Part shown: positions 38,392-47,115 of the stretch, piece after piece
Layout of the letters: the number at the start of each line of letters is the position of its first letter
Position numbering within the stretch: position 1 is the first letter of the stretch
Source: Marinobacter mobilis
GTDB lineage: Bacteria; Pseudomonadota; Gammaproteobacteria; Pseudomonadales; Oleiphilaceae
Assembly (NCBI RefSeq): GCF_900106945.1
Contig: NZ_FNNE01000003.1
Span: 186,001 to 250,000 of the forward strand
Reading direction: 5' to 3'
DNA length: 64,000 bases
Notes under the pieces: model-generated
The model's database searches: none
The model's input: only the letters and a program-made list of their open reading frames with translations
Told to the model about the DNA's origin: nothing
Translations under genes and position numbers: made by a program

Positions 38392-40983
38392 ATGAACACC
38401 GATTATCGTAAATCACTGGCTGGTACCGATCTGGAATACTTCGACACCCGTGCGGCCGTCGATGCGATCCAGCCCGGAGCCTATGACAAACTTCCGTACA
38501 CGTCCCGAATCCTGGCTGAGCAGTTGGTGCGCCGGTGCGAGCCTGAAGCACTGACGGATTCGCTCAAACAGCTGATTGAGCGCAAGCGTGAACTCGACTT
38601 TCCCTGGTACCCGGCCCGGGTGGTGTGCCACGACATCCTTGGTCAGACCGCACTGGTCGACCTTGCAGGCCTGCGTGATGCGATTGCCGAGCAGGGGGGC
38701 GATCCTGCGCAGGTTAACCCGGTGGTTCCGACCCAGCTGATTGTGGATCACTCACTGGCTGTTGAACACCCCGGCTTTGAGAAGGATGCCTTCCAGAAGA
38801 ACCGCGACGTGGAAGAGCGTCGTAATGCCGATCGCTTCCACTTCATCAACTGGACCAAGACTGCGTTTGATAACGTTGACGTGATTCCTCCGGGCAACGG
38901 CATCATGCACCAGATCAACCTGGAGAAGATGTCTCCGGTGGTTCAGGTGCGTGACGGTGTGGCGTTCCCGGATACCTGTGTCGGTACTGACAGTCATACC
39001 CCGATGGTCGATGCCCTTGGGGTAATTTCTGTGGGCGTAGGGGGGCTTGAGGCCGAAAACGTCATGCTCGGAAACCCGTCCATGATGCGTTTGCCGGACA
39101 TTGTCGGTGTTGAGCTGACGGGCAAGCTCCATCCGGGCATCACCGGTACCGACCTGGTGCTGGCATTGACCGAATTCCTGCGCCGTGAGCGCGTGGTGGG
39201 TGCCTACCTGGAGTTCTTCGGTGAAGGCGCGAACAGCCTGTCAGTCGGTGATCGTGCGACCATTGCCAACATGACGCCGGAATACGGTGCGACCGCTGGC
39301 ATGTTTTTCATCGATAACCAGACCATCGACTACCTGAAGCTGACCGGTCGTGAAGACGAACAGGTGGCTCTGGTGGAGACATTTGCGAAGGAAACCGGCC
39401 TGTGGGCAGACAGCTTCAAGAATGTTGAGTACGAGCGTGTTCTCACGTTTGATATGTCGACCGTTGGCCGTAACCTTGCTGGTCCTTCCAACCCTCATGC
39501 TCTGTTGCCAGTATCTGAGCTGCACAACCGCGGCATTGCCAAGGCATGGGAAGAGAAAGAAGGTGAAATGCCGGATGGTGCCGTCATCATTGCGGCGATC
39601 ACCAGCTGCACCAACACCAGCAACCCGCGCAACATGATCGCGGCGGGCCTGATTGCCCGCAATGCGAACAAACTTGGTCTGGCGCGTAAGCCTTGGGTAA
39701 AGTCCTCCCTGGCCCCCGGTTCCAAGACCGTAAAAATGTACCTGGAAGAAGCCAACCTGTTACCAGAACTGCAGCAGTTGGGCTTTGATGTGGTTGCATT
39801 CGCCTGTACGACCTGCAACGGCATGTCTGGCGCTCTGGACCCGAAGATCCAGAAAGAGGTGATTGACCGCGACCTGTACGCGACTGCCGTGCTGTCCGGG
39901 AACCGGAACTTCGATGGTCGTATTCACCCTTACGCCAAGCAGGCCTTCCTCGCATCGCCCCCACTGGTTGTGGCCTATGCCATTGCGGGCACCATGCGCT
40001 TTGATATCGAGAAGGATGCACTTGGTTACGATCAGGATGGCAATGCCATCACCCTGAAAGACATCTGGCCGAGTGACGAAGAAATCGATGCTATCGTCAA
40101 GGCCAGCGTGAAGCCTGAGCAATTCCGTCAGACCTATATCCCGATGTTTGACGTCACTAACAAGGACGAGACCAAGGGCAACCCGCTCTATGATTGGCGT
40201 CCGATGTCCACCTATATCCGCCGTCCGCCCTATTGGGAAGGCAACATGGCGAAGAAACGTGAACTCAAGGGGATGCGTCCGCTGGCGATACTGCCGGACA
40301 ACATCACCACCGATCACCTGTCTCCATCCAATGCGATCCTGCTGGACAGCGCTGCGGGTGCCTATCTGCACAAGATGGGGCTGCCAGAGGAAGATTTTAA
40401 CTCCTACGCAACCCACCGTGGCGATCATCTGACCGCCCAGCGTGCGACCCTGGCCAATCCGAAACTGTTTAATGAGATGGTGAAAGACGAGCAGGGCAAT
40501 GTGAAGCAGGGATCCCTGGCACGGGTGGAGCCGGAAGGCAAAGTGATGCGTATGTGGGAAGCCATTGAAACCTACATGGAGCGCAAACAGCCGCTGATCG
40601 TAATTGCAGGTGCGGACTATGGTCAGGGCTCGTCCCGCGACTGGGCGGCCAAAGGTGTTGCGCTGGCCGGTGTCGAGACCATCGTGGCCGAAGGCTTCGA
40701 GCGTATCCACCGTACCAATCTGATCGGCATGGGTGTCATGCCGCTTCAGTTTGAGGAAGGTACCACCCGTAATACCCTTGGCCTCGACGGCACGGAAATC
40801 TTTGACGTTGAAGGTGAGCCGGCACCACGGAGCACTCTGACGCTTGTCATCCATCGTCAGAGCGGTGAGGTAGAGCGGGTTCCTGTGACCTGTCGTCTCG
40901 ACACAGCCGAAGAGGTTTCGGTCTATTCTGCGGGCGGAATCCTGCAGAAATTCGCCAAGGAATTCATGGCGACCGCAAGCTAA
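38392..40983 (+). CDS. acnD: Fe/S-dependent 2-methylcitrate dehydratase
   Basis: An 863-residue aconitase-superfamily protein of the AcnD type. The [4Fe-4S] ligands lie in ITSCTNTSNPRN and the FACTTCNG pair, and substrate motifs DSHTPMVDALG and YGQGSSRDWAAKG are present. It dehydrates 2-methylcitrate to an isomer of 2-methylaconitate that needs PrpF before further conversion, which explains the prpF gene directly downstream in place of prpD. Confidence 0.96.
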   Translation: MNTDYRKSLAGTDLEYFDTRAAVDAIQPGAYDKLPYTSRILAEQLVRRCEPEALTDSLKQLIERKRELDFPWYPARVVCHDILGQTALVDLAGLRDAIAEQGGDPAQVNPVVPTQLIVDHSLAVEHPGFEKDAFQKNRDVEERRNADRFHFINWTKTAFDNVDVIPPGNGIMHQINLEKMSPVVQVRDGVAFPDTCVGTDSHTPMVDALGVISVGVGGLEAENVMLGNPSMMRLPDIVGVELTGKLHPGITGTDLVLALTEFLRRERVVGAYLEFFGEGANSLSVGDRATIANMTPEYGATAGMFFIDNQTIDYLKLTGREDEQVALVETFAKETGLWADSFKNVEYERVLTFDMSTVGRNLAGPSNPHALLPVSELHNRGIAKAWEEKEGEMPDGAVIIAAITSCTNTSNPRNMIAAGLIARNANKLGLARKPWVKSSLAPGSKTVKMYLEEANLLPELQQLGFDVVAFACTTCNGMSGALDPKIQKEVIDRDLYATAVLSGNRNFDGRIHPYAKQAFLASPPLVVAYAIAGTMRFDIEKDALGYDQDGNAITLKDIWPSDEEIDAIVKASVKPEQFRQTYIPMFDVTNKDETKGNPLYDWRPMSTYIRRPPYWEGNMAKKRELKGMRPLAILPDNITTDHLSPSNAILLDSAAGAYLHKMGLPEEDFNSYATHRGDHLTAQRATLANPKLFNEMVKDEQGNVKQGSLARVEPEGKVMRMWEAIETYMERKQPLIVIAGADYGQGSSRDWAAKGVALAGVETIVAEGFERIHRTNLIGMGVMPLQFEEGTTRNTLGLDGTEIFDVEGEPAPRSTLTLVIHRQSGEVERVPVTCRLDTAEEVSVYSAGGILQKFAKEFMATAS

Positions 40984-41077
40984 GGCAAGAGTTACCTCCT
41001 GTCTGGCCCTTGTTCCGTTCTCGGGGCAGGGGCCGATCTATGTCCGTAACGTGTCATTTATCAAAAGGAAGGCAACT

Positions 41078-42256
41078 ATGCCCCATGCGCCACAGATCAA
41101 GATTCCCGCCACGTACATGCGTGGTGGCACCAGCAAAGGTGTGTTCTTTCGTCTGCAGGATCTCCCCGAAGCCGCGCAGGTTCCCGGCGCAGCCAGGGAT
41201 GCTATCCTCCTGCGGGTGATTGGTAGCCCTGATCCCTATGGCAAGCAGATTGACGGGATGGGCAACGCGACCTCCAGTACCAGCAAAACGGTCATCCTGT
41301 CGGCAAGTTCCCAGCCAGACCATGACGTTGACTACCTCTTTGGTCAGGTGGCCATCGACAAGCCCTTTGTCGACTGGAGTGGTAACTGTGGCAACCTGAC
41401 AGCAGCCGTGGGTGCCTTCGCTATTAATAGCGGCTTTGTAGCTGCGGACCGTATTCCGGAAAACGGCATCTGCGTTGTCCGGATTTGGCAGGCAAATATC
41501 CGGAAAACCATCGTGGCACATATTCCGGTGACCAATGGCGAAGTCCAGGAAACCGGTGATTTTGAGCTCGATGGCGTCACTTTTCCTGCCGCGGAAGTGC
41601 AGATTGAGTTTATGGACCCCGCAGATGGCGAAGGCGCGATGTTCCCCACAGGAAACCTGGTCGATGACCTGGACGTTCCCGGCGTGGGAACCTTGAAAGC
41701 CACCATGATCAATGCCGGTATCCCGACCATTTTCCTGAATGCAGAGGAAATTGGTTACAACGGCACCGAACTGCAGGAAGCCATCAACGGTGATCCGGAG
41801 GCCCTGGCCCGCTTTGAAACCATTCGTGCCCACGGAGCCTTGAAGATGGGGCTGATCACGAGTCTCGAAGAGGCTGCGAGCCGTCAGCACACGCCCAAGG
41901 TGGCGTTTGTTGCTCCTGCCCGGGATTACCTGTCGTCCAGTGGCAAGCAGGTCATGGCAGCGGATATCGATGTGCTGGTGCGCGCATTGTCGATGGGGAA
42001 ACTCCATCACGCCATGATGGGGACCGCTGCGGTCGCTATTGGTACGGCGGCTGCCATTCCAGGAACGTTAGTGAACCTGGCTGCTGGTGGCGGTGAACGT
42101 AACGCTGTGCGTTTCGGTCATCCTTCCGGAACCCTTCGAGTGGGGGCCGAAGCGTGTGAAGTCAACGGTCAGTGGGCGGCCACGAAGGCCGTGATGAGTC
42201 GCAGTGCGAGAGTACTGATGGAAGGTTGGGTGAGAGTGCCTGGCGATACGTTCTAG
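41078..42256 (+). CDS. prpF: 2-methylaconitate cis-trans isomerase
   Basis: A 392-residue PrpF-family protein of diaminopimelate-epimerase fold, with the MRGGTSKGVFF signature near the N-terminus. It isomerises the AcnD product so the cycle can proceed. AAGGAAGG lies upstream of the ATG at 41078; 95 bases separate it from acnD. A strong terminator closes the operon. Confidence 0.95.
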   Translation: MPHAPQIKIPATYMRGGTSKGVFFRLQDLPEAAQVPGAARDAILLRVIGSPDPYGKQIDGMGNATSSTSKTVILSASSQPDHDVDYLFGQVAIDKPFVDWSGNCGNLTAAVGAFAINSGFVAADRIPENGICVVRIWQANIRKTIVAHIPVTNGEVQETGDFELDGVTFPAAEVQIEFMDPADGEGAMFPTGNLVDDLDVPGVGTLKATMINAGIPTIFLNAEEIGYNGTELQEAINGDPEALARFETIRAHGALKMGLITSLEEAASRQHTPKVAFVAPARDYLSSSGKQVMAADIDVLVRALSMGKLHHAMMGTAAVAIGTAAAIPGTLVNLAAGGGERNAVRFGHPSGTLRVGAEACEVNGQWAATKAVMSRSARVLMEGWVRVPGDTF

Positions 42257-42283
42257 TGGCAGGCGTGATAGCAGCCGGTGCCT

Positions 42284-42317
42284 GAAAAAGCGAAGCCTCC
42301 AGGGCTTCGCTTTTTTT
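42284..42317 (+). terminator. Rho-independent terminator after prpF
   Basis: A-run, GCGAAGCC-TCCAG-GGCTTCGC, then seven T. It closes the prp operon and isolates it from the exopolysaccharide locus. Confidence 0.9.
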
Positions 42318-42398
42318 GTCGATAAATTTTACGACTGAGTTTTCCCGGATCTGGGTTTTATCCTTAAAAGTATAATTAAAACAGCAATCTGTAGTTGA

Positions 42399-42414
42399 TG
42401 GCCCGGCTATTGCT
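42399..42414 (+). promoter_or_regulatory. Sigma-54 (RpoN) promoter of the PEP-CTERM gene
   Basis: TGGCCCG-GCTA-TTGCT matches the RpoN consensus TGGCACG-N4-TTGCW at all but one position. The invariant GG (42400-42401) and GC (42412-42413) are exactly 10 bases apart. The ATG is 57 bases downstream, behind AAGGAGC. In exosortase-bearing bacteria a two-component pair (PrsK/PrsR, with PrsR a sigma-54 activator) is associated with PEP-CTERM genes; neither gene is in the window. Confidence 0.8.
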
Positions 42415-42470
42415 TATTGGTGAGTGCGAGTGAACGAACTCAGGACCGCACTTATTTTAAGGAGCAGAAC

Positions 42471-43202
42471 ATGTTTAAGGGAAAATTGTCAGGAAGGACT
42501 CTTGGCGTGGCTTTGTCAGTGATGGGAGCTGTATCTGTTGCCGAGGCCGCTCCGATCCTGAACATCAGTGAAGAAGGTAGTGCCGCCACGGAAGCGGCGG
42601 AAGCCCAGTTTTTGTCTTACCTGCAGGGCGATTCAATCATCAAGGAGGGTTTCGAGGGGTTCGCCGACGGCCTTCAGCAGAATTCATTGGTAACGGCGGT
42701 GGGCGTGTTCACCCAGACTGTAGCGGGTGGCGATCCGGTTAACTCGCTGTGCGCGCCAAACTGTGCGGACGGAGTGGCTGTTCTGAGCGATGTTACGTCT
42801 CCGTTTAACGGGCGCTTCGCGGCCCCGGACGAGGCCGGTAATAATCAGTGGCTGGACAGCTTTGATTCCGAAGTAATGACACTGACTGTTGCTGACGGCG
42901 TCAACGCCATTGGCTTCTACATCACCGACCCCAACGATATCGATGGCCGCATGTCGGTGGGTGGCGTCGACTTCAGCTTTGCCGATATCTTCGGTCAGTT
43001 TAACGGTGACGGTGAGGTCTATTACATCAGCCTGTATGACGAAGCTGGCCTGGGCGATATTGTGTTCTATGCTAACAGTAACAACGACGGCTTTGGCATT
43101 GACAGCGTCACCATTGGCAAGGTTCCCGAGCCGGGCACCCTTGCGCTGATGGGTCTGGGGCTGGCTGGCCTGGGACTGACGCGCCGCAGGAAACGTGCCT
43201 GA
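42471..43202 (+). CDS. PEP-CTERM sorting-domain protein
   Basis: A 243-residue exported protein. The signal peptide is predicted to be cleaved after AEA at about residue 25. The mature domain is acidic and glycine-rich, with two nearby cysteines (CAPNC). Residues 218-243 are a textbook PEP-CTERM signal: VPEP, then a Leu/Gly-rich transmembrane stretch, then the basic tail RRRKRA. Exosortase is expected to cleave at the PEP motif and release or transfer the protein to the surface. The middle domain resembles no family I recognise. It has its own sigma-54 promoter and terminator next to the polysaccharide core genes. It is a likely matrix or flocculation protein; that role is inferred. Confidence 0.9.
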   Translation: MFKGKLSGRTLGVALSVMGAVSVAEAAPILNISEEGSAATEAAEAQFLSYLQGDSIIKEGFEGFADGLQQNSLVTAVGVFTQTVAGGDPVNSLCAPNCADGVAVLSDVTSPFNGRFAAPDEAGNNQWLDSFDSEVMTLTVADGVNAIGFYITDPNDIDGRMSVGGVDFSFADIFGQFNGDGEVYYISLYDEAGLGDIVFYANSNNDGFGIDSVTIGKVPEPGTLALMGLGLAGLGLTRRRKRA

Positions 43203-43222
43203 TTTGTATCGGCACAAACTGT

Positions 43223-43264
43223 CAGAGCCCTGATACATTCAGGGCTCTGCTGTCAGTATTTTTT
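43223..43264 (+). terminator. Terminator after the PEP-CTERM gene
   Basis: CAGAGCCCTGA (43223-43233) pairs perfectly with TCAGGGCTCTG (43239-43249), followed after nine bases by a six-T run. Confidence 0.8.
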
Positions 43265-43300
43265 ACGCCTGCTTGTGCTGGATAGTTAGGAGGTGATTGA

Positions 43301-43328
43301 TTGAAGTTTGAAATCATTACAGTACAAT
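43301..43328 (+). promoter_or_regulatory. Candidate sigma-70 promoter of the exopolysaccharide core genes
   Basis: TTGAAG (43301-43306), a 16-base spacer and TACAAT (43323-43328), 73 bases before the priming glycosyltransferase start. It is the best match in a gap that otherwise shows only the preceding terminator. Confidence 0.45.
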
Positions 43329-43401
43329 CTCTCACACCATGAGTTGGTTCCGTTGCAGTGGATGCACGGATCATTAGGTGTGGACAGCACAAGGAGTTGA
43401 C

Positions 43402-44814
43402 GTGGCTCACGTCAGATTGTTCAGGCACTACATTCACCTTCCGTTTGTGATACTGGGACTGATTGACTTCCTGGTATTGGTCGCGTCCTTCACGATTACG
43501 GTCTTTTTTCGTTATTTCGGCGAAGTAGATTTGTTTCTCGAAAGCCTTGGCTTCGTGATGCCGTCTGCGCTTGTTTTCTCACTCATGAACCTGCTGGTGA
43601 TGATCGCGATTGGCGTACATCAGTCCAGGCTTGAGGAAGGCATGTCTGGAATGATGCTCCGGACCATTCTCGCTCTGATCTTCAGTTTGCCGTTATCTGG
43701 TATTGCCTACCTGATCGCCAGCGACTGGCTCTGGTACCTGGGTACTGCCGGCGTCCTGACAACGTCGTCGGTCATTGGCTTCTTCCTGTTGGGTATCGTT
43801 CGCACCCTGTTTTTTGCCATTGCGGGTAAGGATGCGTTCAAGCGCAAGGTACTTGTATTAGGCGCTGGGGTGAGGGCCAGGCAGTTGCTTGAAGATCTCC
43901 AGACCCCCTTTAACCGTAAGGGTTTTTCCTTTGCAGGTTATGTTCCGCTTCCCGATGAGCCCGTTGAAATAGCCCAAAATCTGCTCGTTGACCCTGGAGC
44001 GTCACTGCATCGTTACGTGCTTTCTCATCCGGTCAGTGAAATCGTTGTAGCGGTTGACGACCGTCGCAAGGGCCTGCCCATGGAAGACCTTCTTGAGTGC
44101 AAGATGGAAGGCATTCGAATTGTCGATGGTGCAACGTTCTATGAACGAGAGTCCCGTAAGGTTGCCCTCGAAATGATTACCCGGGGCTGGCTGGTCTTTA
44201 CCGATGGTTTCACGGTGTCTTCGGTGTCGGGTTTTGGAAAACGGGCCATTGACCTGTTGGCGGCGGGCGTTCTGCTGCTGGCGTCCTTCCCGCTCATGTT
44301 GCTCACAATCATTGCGATAAAGCTTGAAGACGGCTGGCGCGCGCCGGTGTTGTACAGCCAGGAGCGGGTAGGGCTCAACGGCCGGCCATTCAAGGTTCAC
44401 AAATTCCGCTCCATGCGTACCGATGCGGAAAAGAACGGTGCGGTCTGGGCAAGCAAGAATGATAACCGGGTGACCAGAGTCGGGGCGTTTATCCGGAAGG
44501 TTCGTATCGATGAACTGCCTCAGATCTTTAATGTTCTCAACGGTACCATGGCGTTCGTAGGTCCACGGCCGGAGCGCCCGGTATTTGTCGAGAAGCTGGC
44601 GGATTCCATTCCTTTCTACAATGAAAGACACAGGGTCAAGCCGGGAATTACAGGATGGGCCCAACTCTGCTTCGCTTATGCGGATAATGAGGAAGATAGC
44701 CGAGAAAAATTGCGATACGACCTATACTACATTAAGAACCAGAGTCTGCTGCTGGATCTTTTAGTTATTATTCAAACAGTTGAAGTGGTGCTGTTCAAGA
44801 AGGGATCGCGTTGA
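43402..44814 (+). CDS. Priming sugar transferase of the exosortase-associated polysaccharide locus
   Basis: A 470-residue polyisoprenyl-phosphate sugar-1-phosphate transferase. About four transmembrane helices lead into a CoA-binding-like region (KRKVLVLGAGVRARQLLEDL). A fifth helix (about 285-310) follows, and then the bacterial sugar-transferase domain with VHKFRSMRTDAEKNG and DELPQIFNVLNGTMAFVGPRPE. It would load the first sugar onto undecaprenyl phosphate. Architecture and context fit the TIGR03013-type enzyme of XrtA/PEP-CTERM loci. The GTG at 43402 is the start: AAGGAG precedes it by 5 bases. Confidence 0.9.
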   Translation: MAHVRLFRHYIHLPFVILGLIDFLVLVASFTITVFFRYFGEVDLFLESLGFVMPSALVFSLMNLLVMIAIGVHQSRLEEGMSGMMLRTILALIFSLPLSGIAYLIASDWLWYLGTAGVLTTSSVIGFFLLGIVRTLFFAIAGKDAFKRKVLVLGAGVRARQLLEDLQTPFNRKGFSFAGYVPLPDEPVEIAQNLLVDPGASLHRYVLSHPVSEIVVAVDDRRKGLPMEDLLECKMEGIRIVDGATFYERESRKVALEMITRGWLVFTDGFTVSSVSGFGKRAIDLLAAGVLLLASFPLMLLTIIAIKLEDGWRAPVLYSQERVGLNGRPFKVHKFRSMRTDAEKNGAVWASKNDNRVTRVGAFIRKVRIDELPQIFNVLNGTMAFVGPRPERPVFVEKLADSIPFYNERHRVKPGITGWAQLCFAYADNEEDSREKLRYDLYYIKNQSLLLDLLVIIQTVEVVLFKKGSR

Positions 44815-44869
44815 TCCATCGCTGAACGTATTACCAAGGGTAAATGACATGGAGACAGGAAGGGGACGC

Positions 44870-45520
44870 ATGATGTCGCAGAAACTGAGTCTGGCCGGGG
44901 GCGTATTGTCCCTGTTGGTTACGTTGGTGTTGGCTGGGTGCGCAACCGGGCCCAATGCATCGTCACCGGACAAGATCCGGCGGGCACTTGCCCTGAATAC
45001 GGACACCAGTGTTGAGCGTTACGTCCTGGGACCGACCGACGTCGTGAAGGTTTCAGTCTGGCGAAATCCTGAACTCAGCATTACCGTTCCTGTACGTCCT
45101 GACGGCATGATTTCCGTGCCGTTAATTGGTGATGTCGCAGCAGGTAACAAAACTCCCGAGCTACTTGCCTATGACATCAAAGGCGGGCTTTCCCAATATA
45201 TTCGCGAGCCACAGGTCAGTGTGGTTGTAACTGCCATGGGTAGCCACGAGTTTACCGACCGGGTTCGTGTGACAGGAGCGGTGCAGTCGCCAATTTCGGT
45301 TCCGCATCGATCCGGTATGACCGTTCTTGATCTGTTCCTCAGTGCCGGCGCGGCCAATGCGTTTGCGTCTTTGAATGATGCCATGCTGTACCGGCCGATG
45401 GGGGACGAGGTCGTTGCCATTCCAGTGCGGCTTGAAGATATTCTGGAGCGCGGCGATATCAAGACCAACTATGCCATGCGTCCAGGAGATATTCTGTCAG
45501 TTCCGGAGCGTAGCTTCTGA
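44870..45520 (+). CDS. Outer-membrane polysaccharide export lipoprotein (Wza-type)
   Basis: A 216-residue lipoprotein with lipobox LAGC near residue 23 and the poly-export domain (YVLGPTDVVKVSVWRNPELS), followed by a SLBB-like domain (VRVTGAVQSPISVP). It is shorter than Wza and fits the export protein of XrtA loci. Two tandem ATGs (44870, 44873) lie behind AGGAAGGGG; an in-frame ATG at 44849 would lengthen the N-region. It forms the outer-membrane exit for the polymer with the chain-length protein at 45598. Confidence 0.9.
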   Translation: MMSQKLSLAGGVLSLLVTLVLAGCATGPNASSPDKIRRALALNTDTSVERYVLGPTDVVKVSVWRNPELSITVPVRPDGMISVPLIGDVAAGNKTPELLAYDIKGGLSQYIREPQVSVVVTAMGSHEFTDRVRVTGAVQSPISVPHRSGMTVLDLFLSAGAANAFASLNDAMLYRPMGDEVVAIPVRLEDILERGDIKTNYAMRPGDILSVPERSF

Positions 45521-45597
45521 GTTGGCTTGAATCGCTGATTCCTATGAATTGTACGCGTGCTCGTACAGGTTGTTGTACAGGATTTAAGTGAGAGCTT

Positions 45598-47115
45598 ATG
45601 GCGCTTCCGTTGTCACAGTTGCCAGTTGAGATCCTCCGGGAAGTCCGTGAAAGGAAATGGACGGCTTTCCTGATGTTTCTGGTCATCAGTTTTACCGTAC
45701 TCGGGCTCGGTTTTGTGTGGCCTTATAAATACAAATCCGAGGTTGTGATCTTTGTTGACGACAGCAACATAATCCAGCCGTTGATGGAAGGGAGTGCAGT
45801 TACGACCGAGGTTTCAGATACAACGTCTGCCGCCCGTGAGATGTTACTGACTCGAAAGGTCCTCGAAGCGGCGGCGGAGGACCGGGACATTTTTTCCGAT
45901 TCCGGTCAGGTGTCGCCGGAGACCATGGATCGCCGTATCGGGGCATTGCGTTCGGGGTTATATGTGCAACCCAGAGGTGGGAATTATTTCAGTATTGGCT
46001 ATGAGTCGACCTCCCAGATGGAGGCCTTTCGGGTAGCCCAGAAACTGGCGCAACTGTTTATCGAAGAAAGCAATGACCGCAAACGGTCGGAAAGTCGCAG
46101 TGCATATGACTTTATCGACAATCAGGTGAAGAGTTACGAGCGGCAGCTGGCGGAAGTAGAGCGACGGCTGCAGGTGTTTCTTTCGGAGAATGTTGATGGC
46201 ACCGAGGGTGACGCTAATGCCCGCATGGCGACGCTTCGGGGCCAGATCGAATTGGCCCAGCTGGAACGGGAGCAGTTGGTCACCCGGGTGCAGTCCCTGG
46301 CCCAGCAGCTGAATGAGATCAGCCCGACCATTCGCCGGGAACAAACGGCGGATGAATATGCCGATCGCATTGCGTCTCTAGAAGAGCAACTTGATTCCCT
46401 GCGGCTGCGCTACCTGGATACCTATCCGGACATCGTGATTCTTCGTGAACAGATCGCAGAATTACGGCGGCAACGAACCAGAGCGATGGCCGACGGTGGT
46501 GCAGGTACCGTGATCAGTGATGACGTCGACAACCCTCTGTATCAGGAGCTAAGGACGTCTCTGGCAAGAGCCCGCACGGAAATCGAAACCATCGACACAC
46601 GGATCAGTTCTCTGCAACGCCTGATGGTTCAACAGACCGCCCGCATGGAACGCATCCAGGGTAACAAGGCCGAATATGCTGAGCTAACCCGGGACATGCA
46701 GGTCAATCGCCAGATTTATGATGATCTCCTGAAGCGAAGGGAAAGGGCCCGGGTGTCTATGCATCTGGATATTGAAGGGCAGGGGCTCAAGTTCCGTATT
46801 AACGAAGCGGCGCAGTATCCAACGTCACCCAGCGGTCCGAAATTCTCAATGTTCGCGATGGCAGGCCTGGTGCTGGGCATTCTGGCGCCCTTTGGATCGG
46901 TGGCCGGGCTGCTTCAAATTGACCCTCGGGTCCGGGCAAAAGAGCAATTGGATGAAGAGATCGGGTTGCCAGTTCTGATTGAAATTCCCTACGTTCGTAC
47001 GCCCTTTGAAAAACGTCGTGATCGCCGCCTGACCAACCTGGTGGTGTTCTGTTCCTTGGTCACGGCAGTAGTCTACATTGTGATAGCTGTAGCAAGCGGG
47101 GTCGGGTATTTCTGA
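45598..47115 (+). CDS. Polysaccharide chain-length determinant (Wzz/PCP type)
   Basis: A 505-residue inner-membrane co-polymerase. The N-terminal Wzz domain has its first transmembrane helix at about 20-40. A long periplasmic coiled-coil region (about 160-400, for example LEREQLVTRVQSLAQQL) follows, and then the proline-containing second helix region (YPTSPSGPKFSMFAMAG). A third C-terminal hydrophobic segment ends the protein. It sets polymer length and couples to the kinase-like protein encoded next, with which it overlaps by 1 base (TGATG). Confidence 0.9.
   Translation: MALPLSQLPVEILREVRERKWTAFLMFLVISFTVLGLGFVWPYKYKSEVVIFVDDSNIIQPLMEGSAVTTEVSDTTSAAREMLLTRKVLEAAAEDRDIFSDSGQVSPETMDRRIGALRSGLYVQPRGGNYFSIGYESTSQMEAFRVAQKLAQLFIEESNDRKRSESRSAYDFIDNQVKSYERQLAEVERRLQVFLSENVDGTEGDANARMATLRGQIELAQLEREQLVTRVQSLAQQLNEISPTIRREQTADEYADRIASLEEQLDSLRLRYLDTYPDIVILREQIAELRRQRTRAMADGGAGTVISDDVDNPLYQELRTSLARARTEIETIDTRISSLQRLMVQQTARMERIQGNKAEYAELTRDMQVNRQIYDDLLKRRERARVSMHLDIEGQGLKFRINEAAQYPTSPSGPKFSMFAMAGLVLGILAPFGSVAGLLQIDPRVRAKEQLDEEIGLPVLIEIPYVRTPFEKRRDRRLTNLVVFCSLVTAVVYIVIAVASGVGYF

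Noticed and set aside
43340..43380. A sigma-54 site upstream of the priming transferase
   Set aside because: TTGG and TTGC occur close together here, but the GG-GC spacing is wrong.
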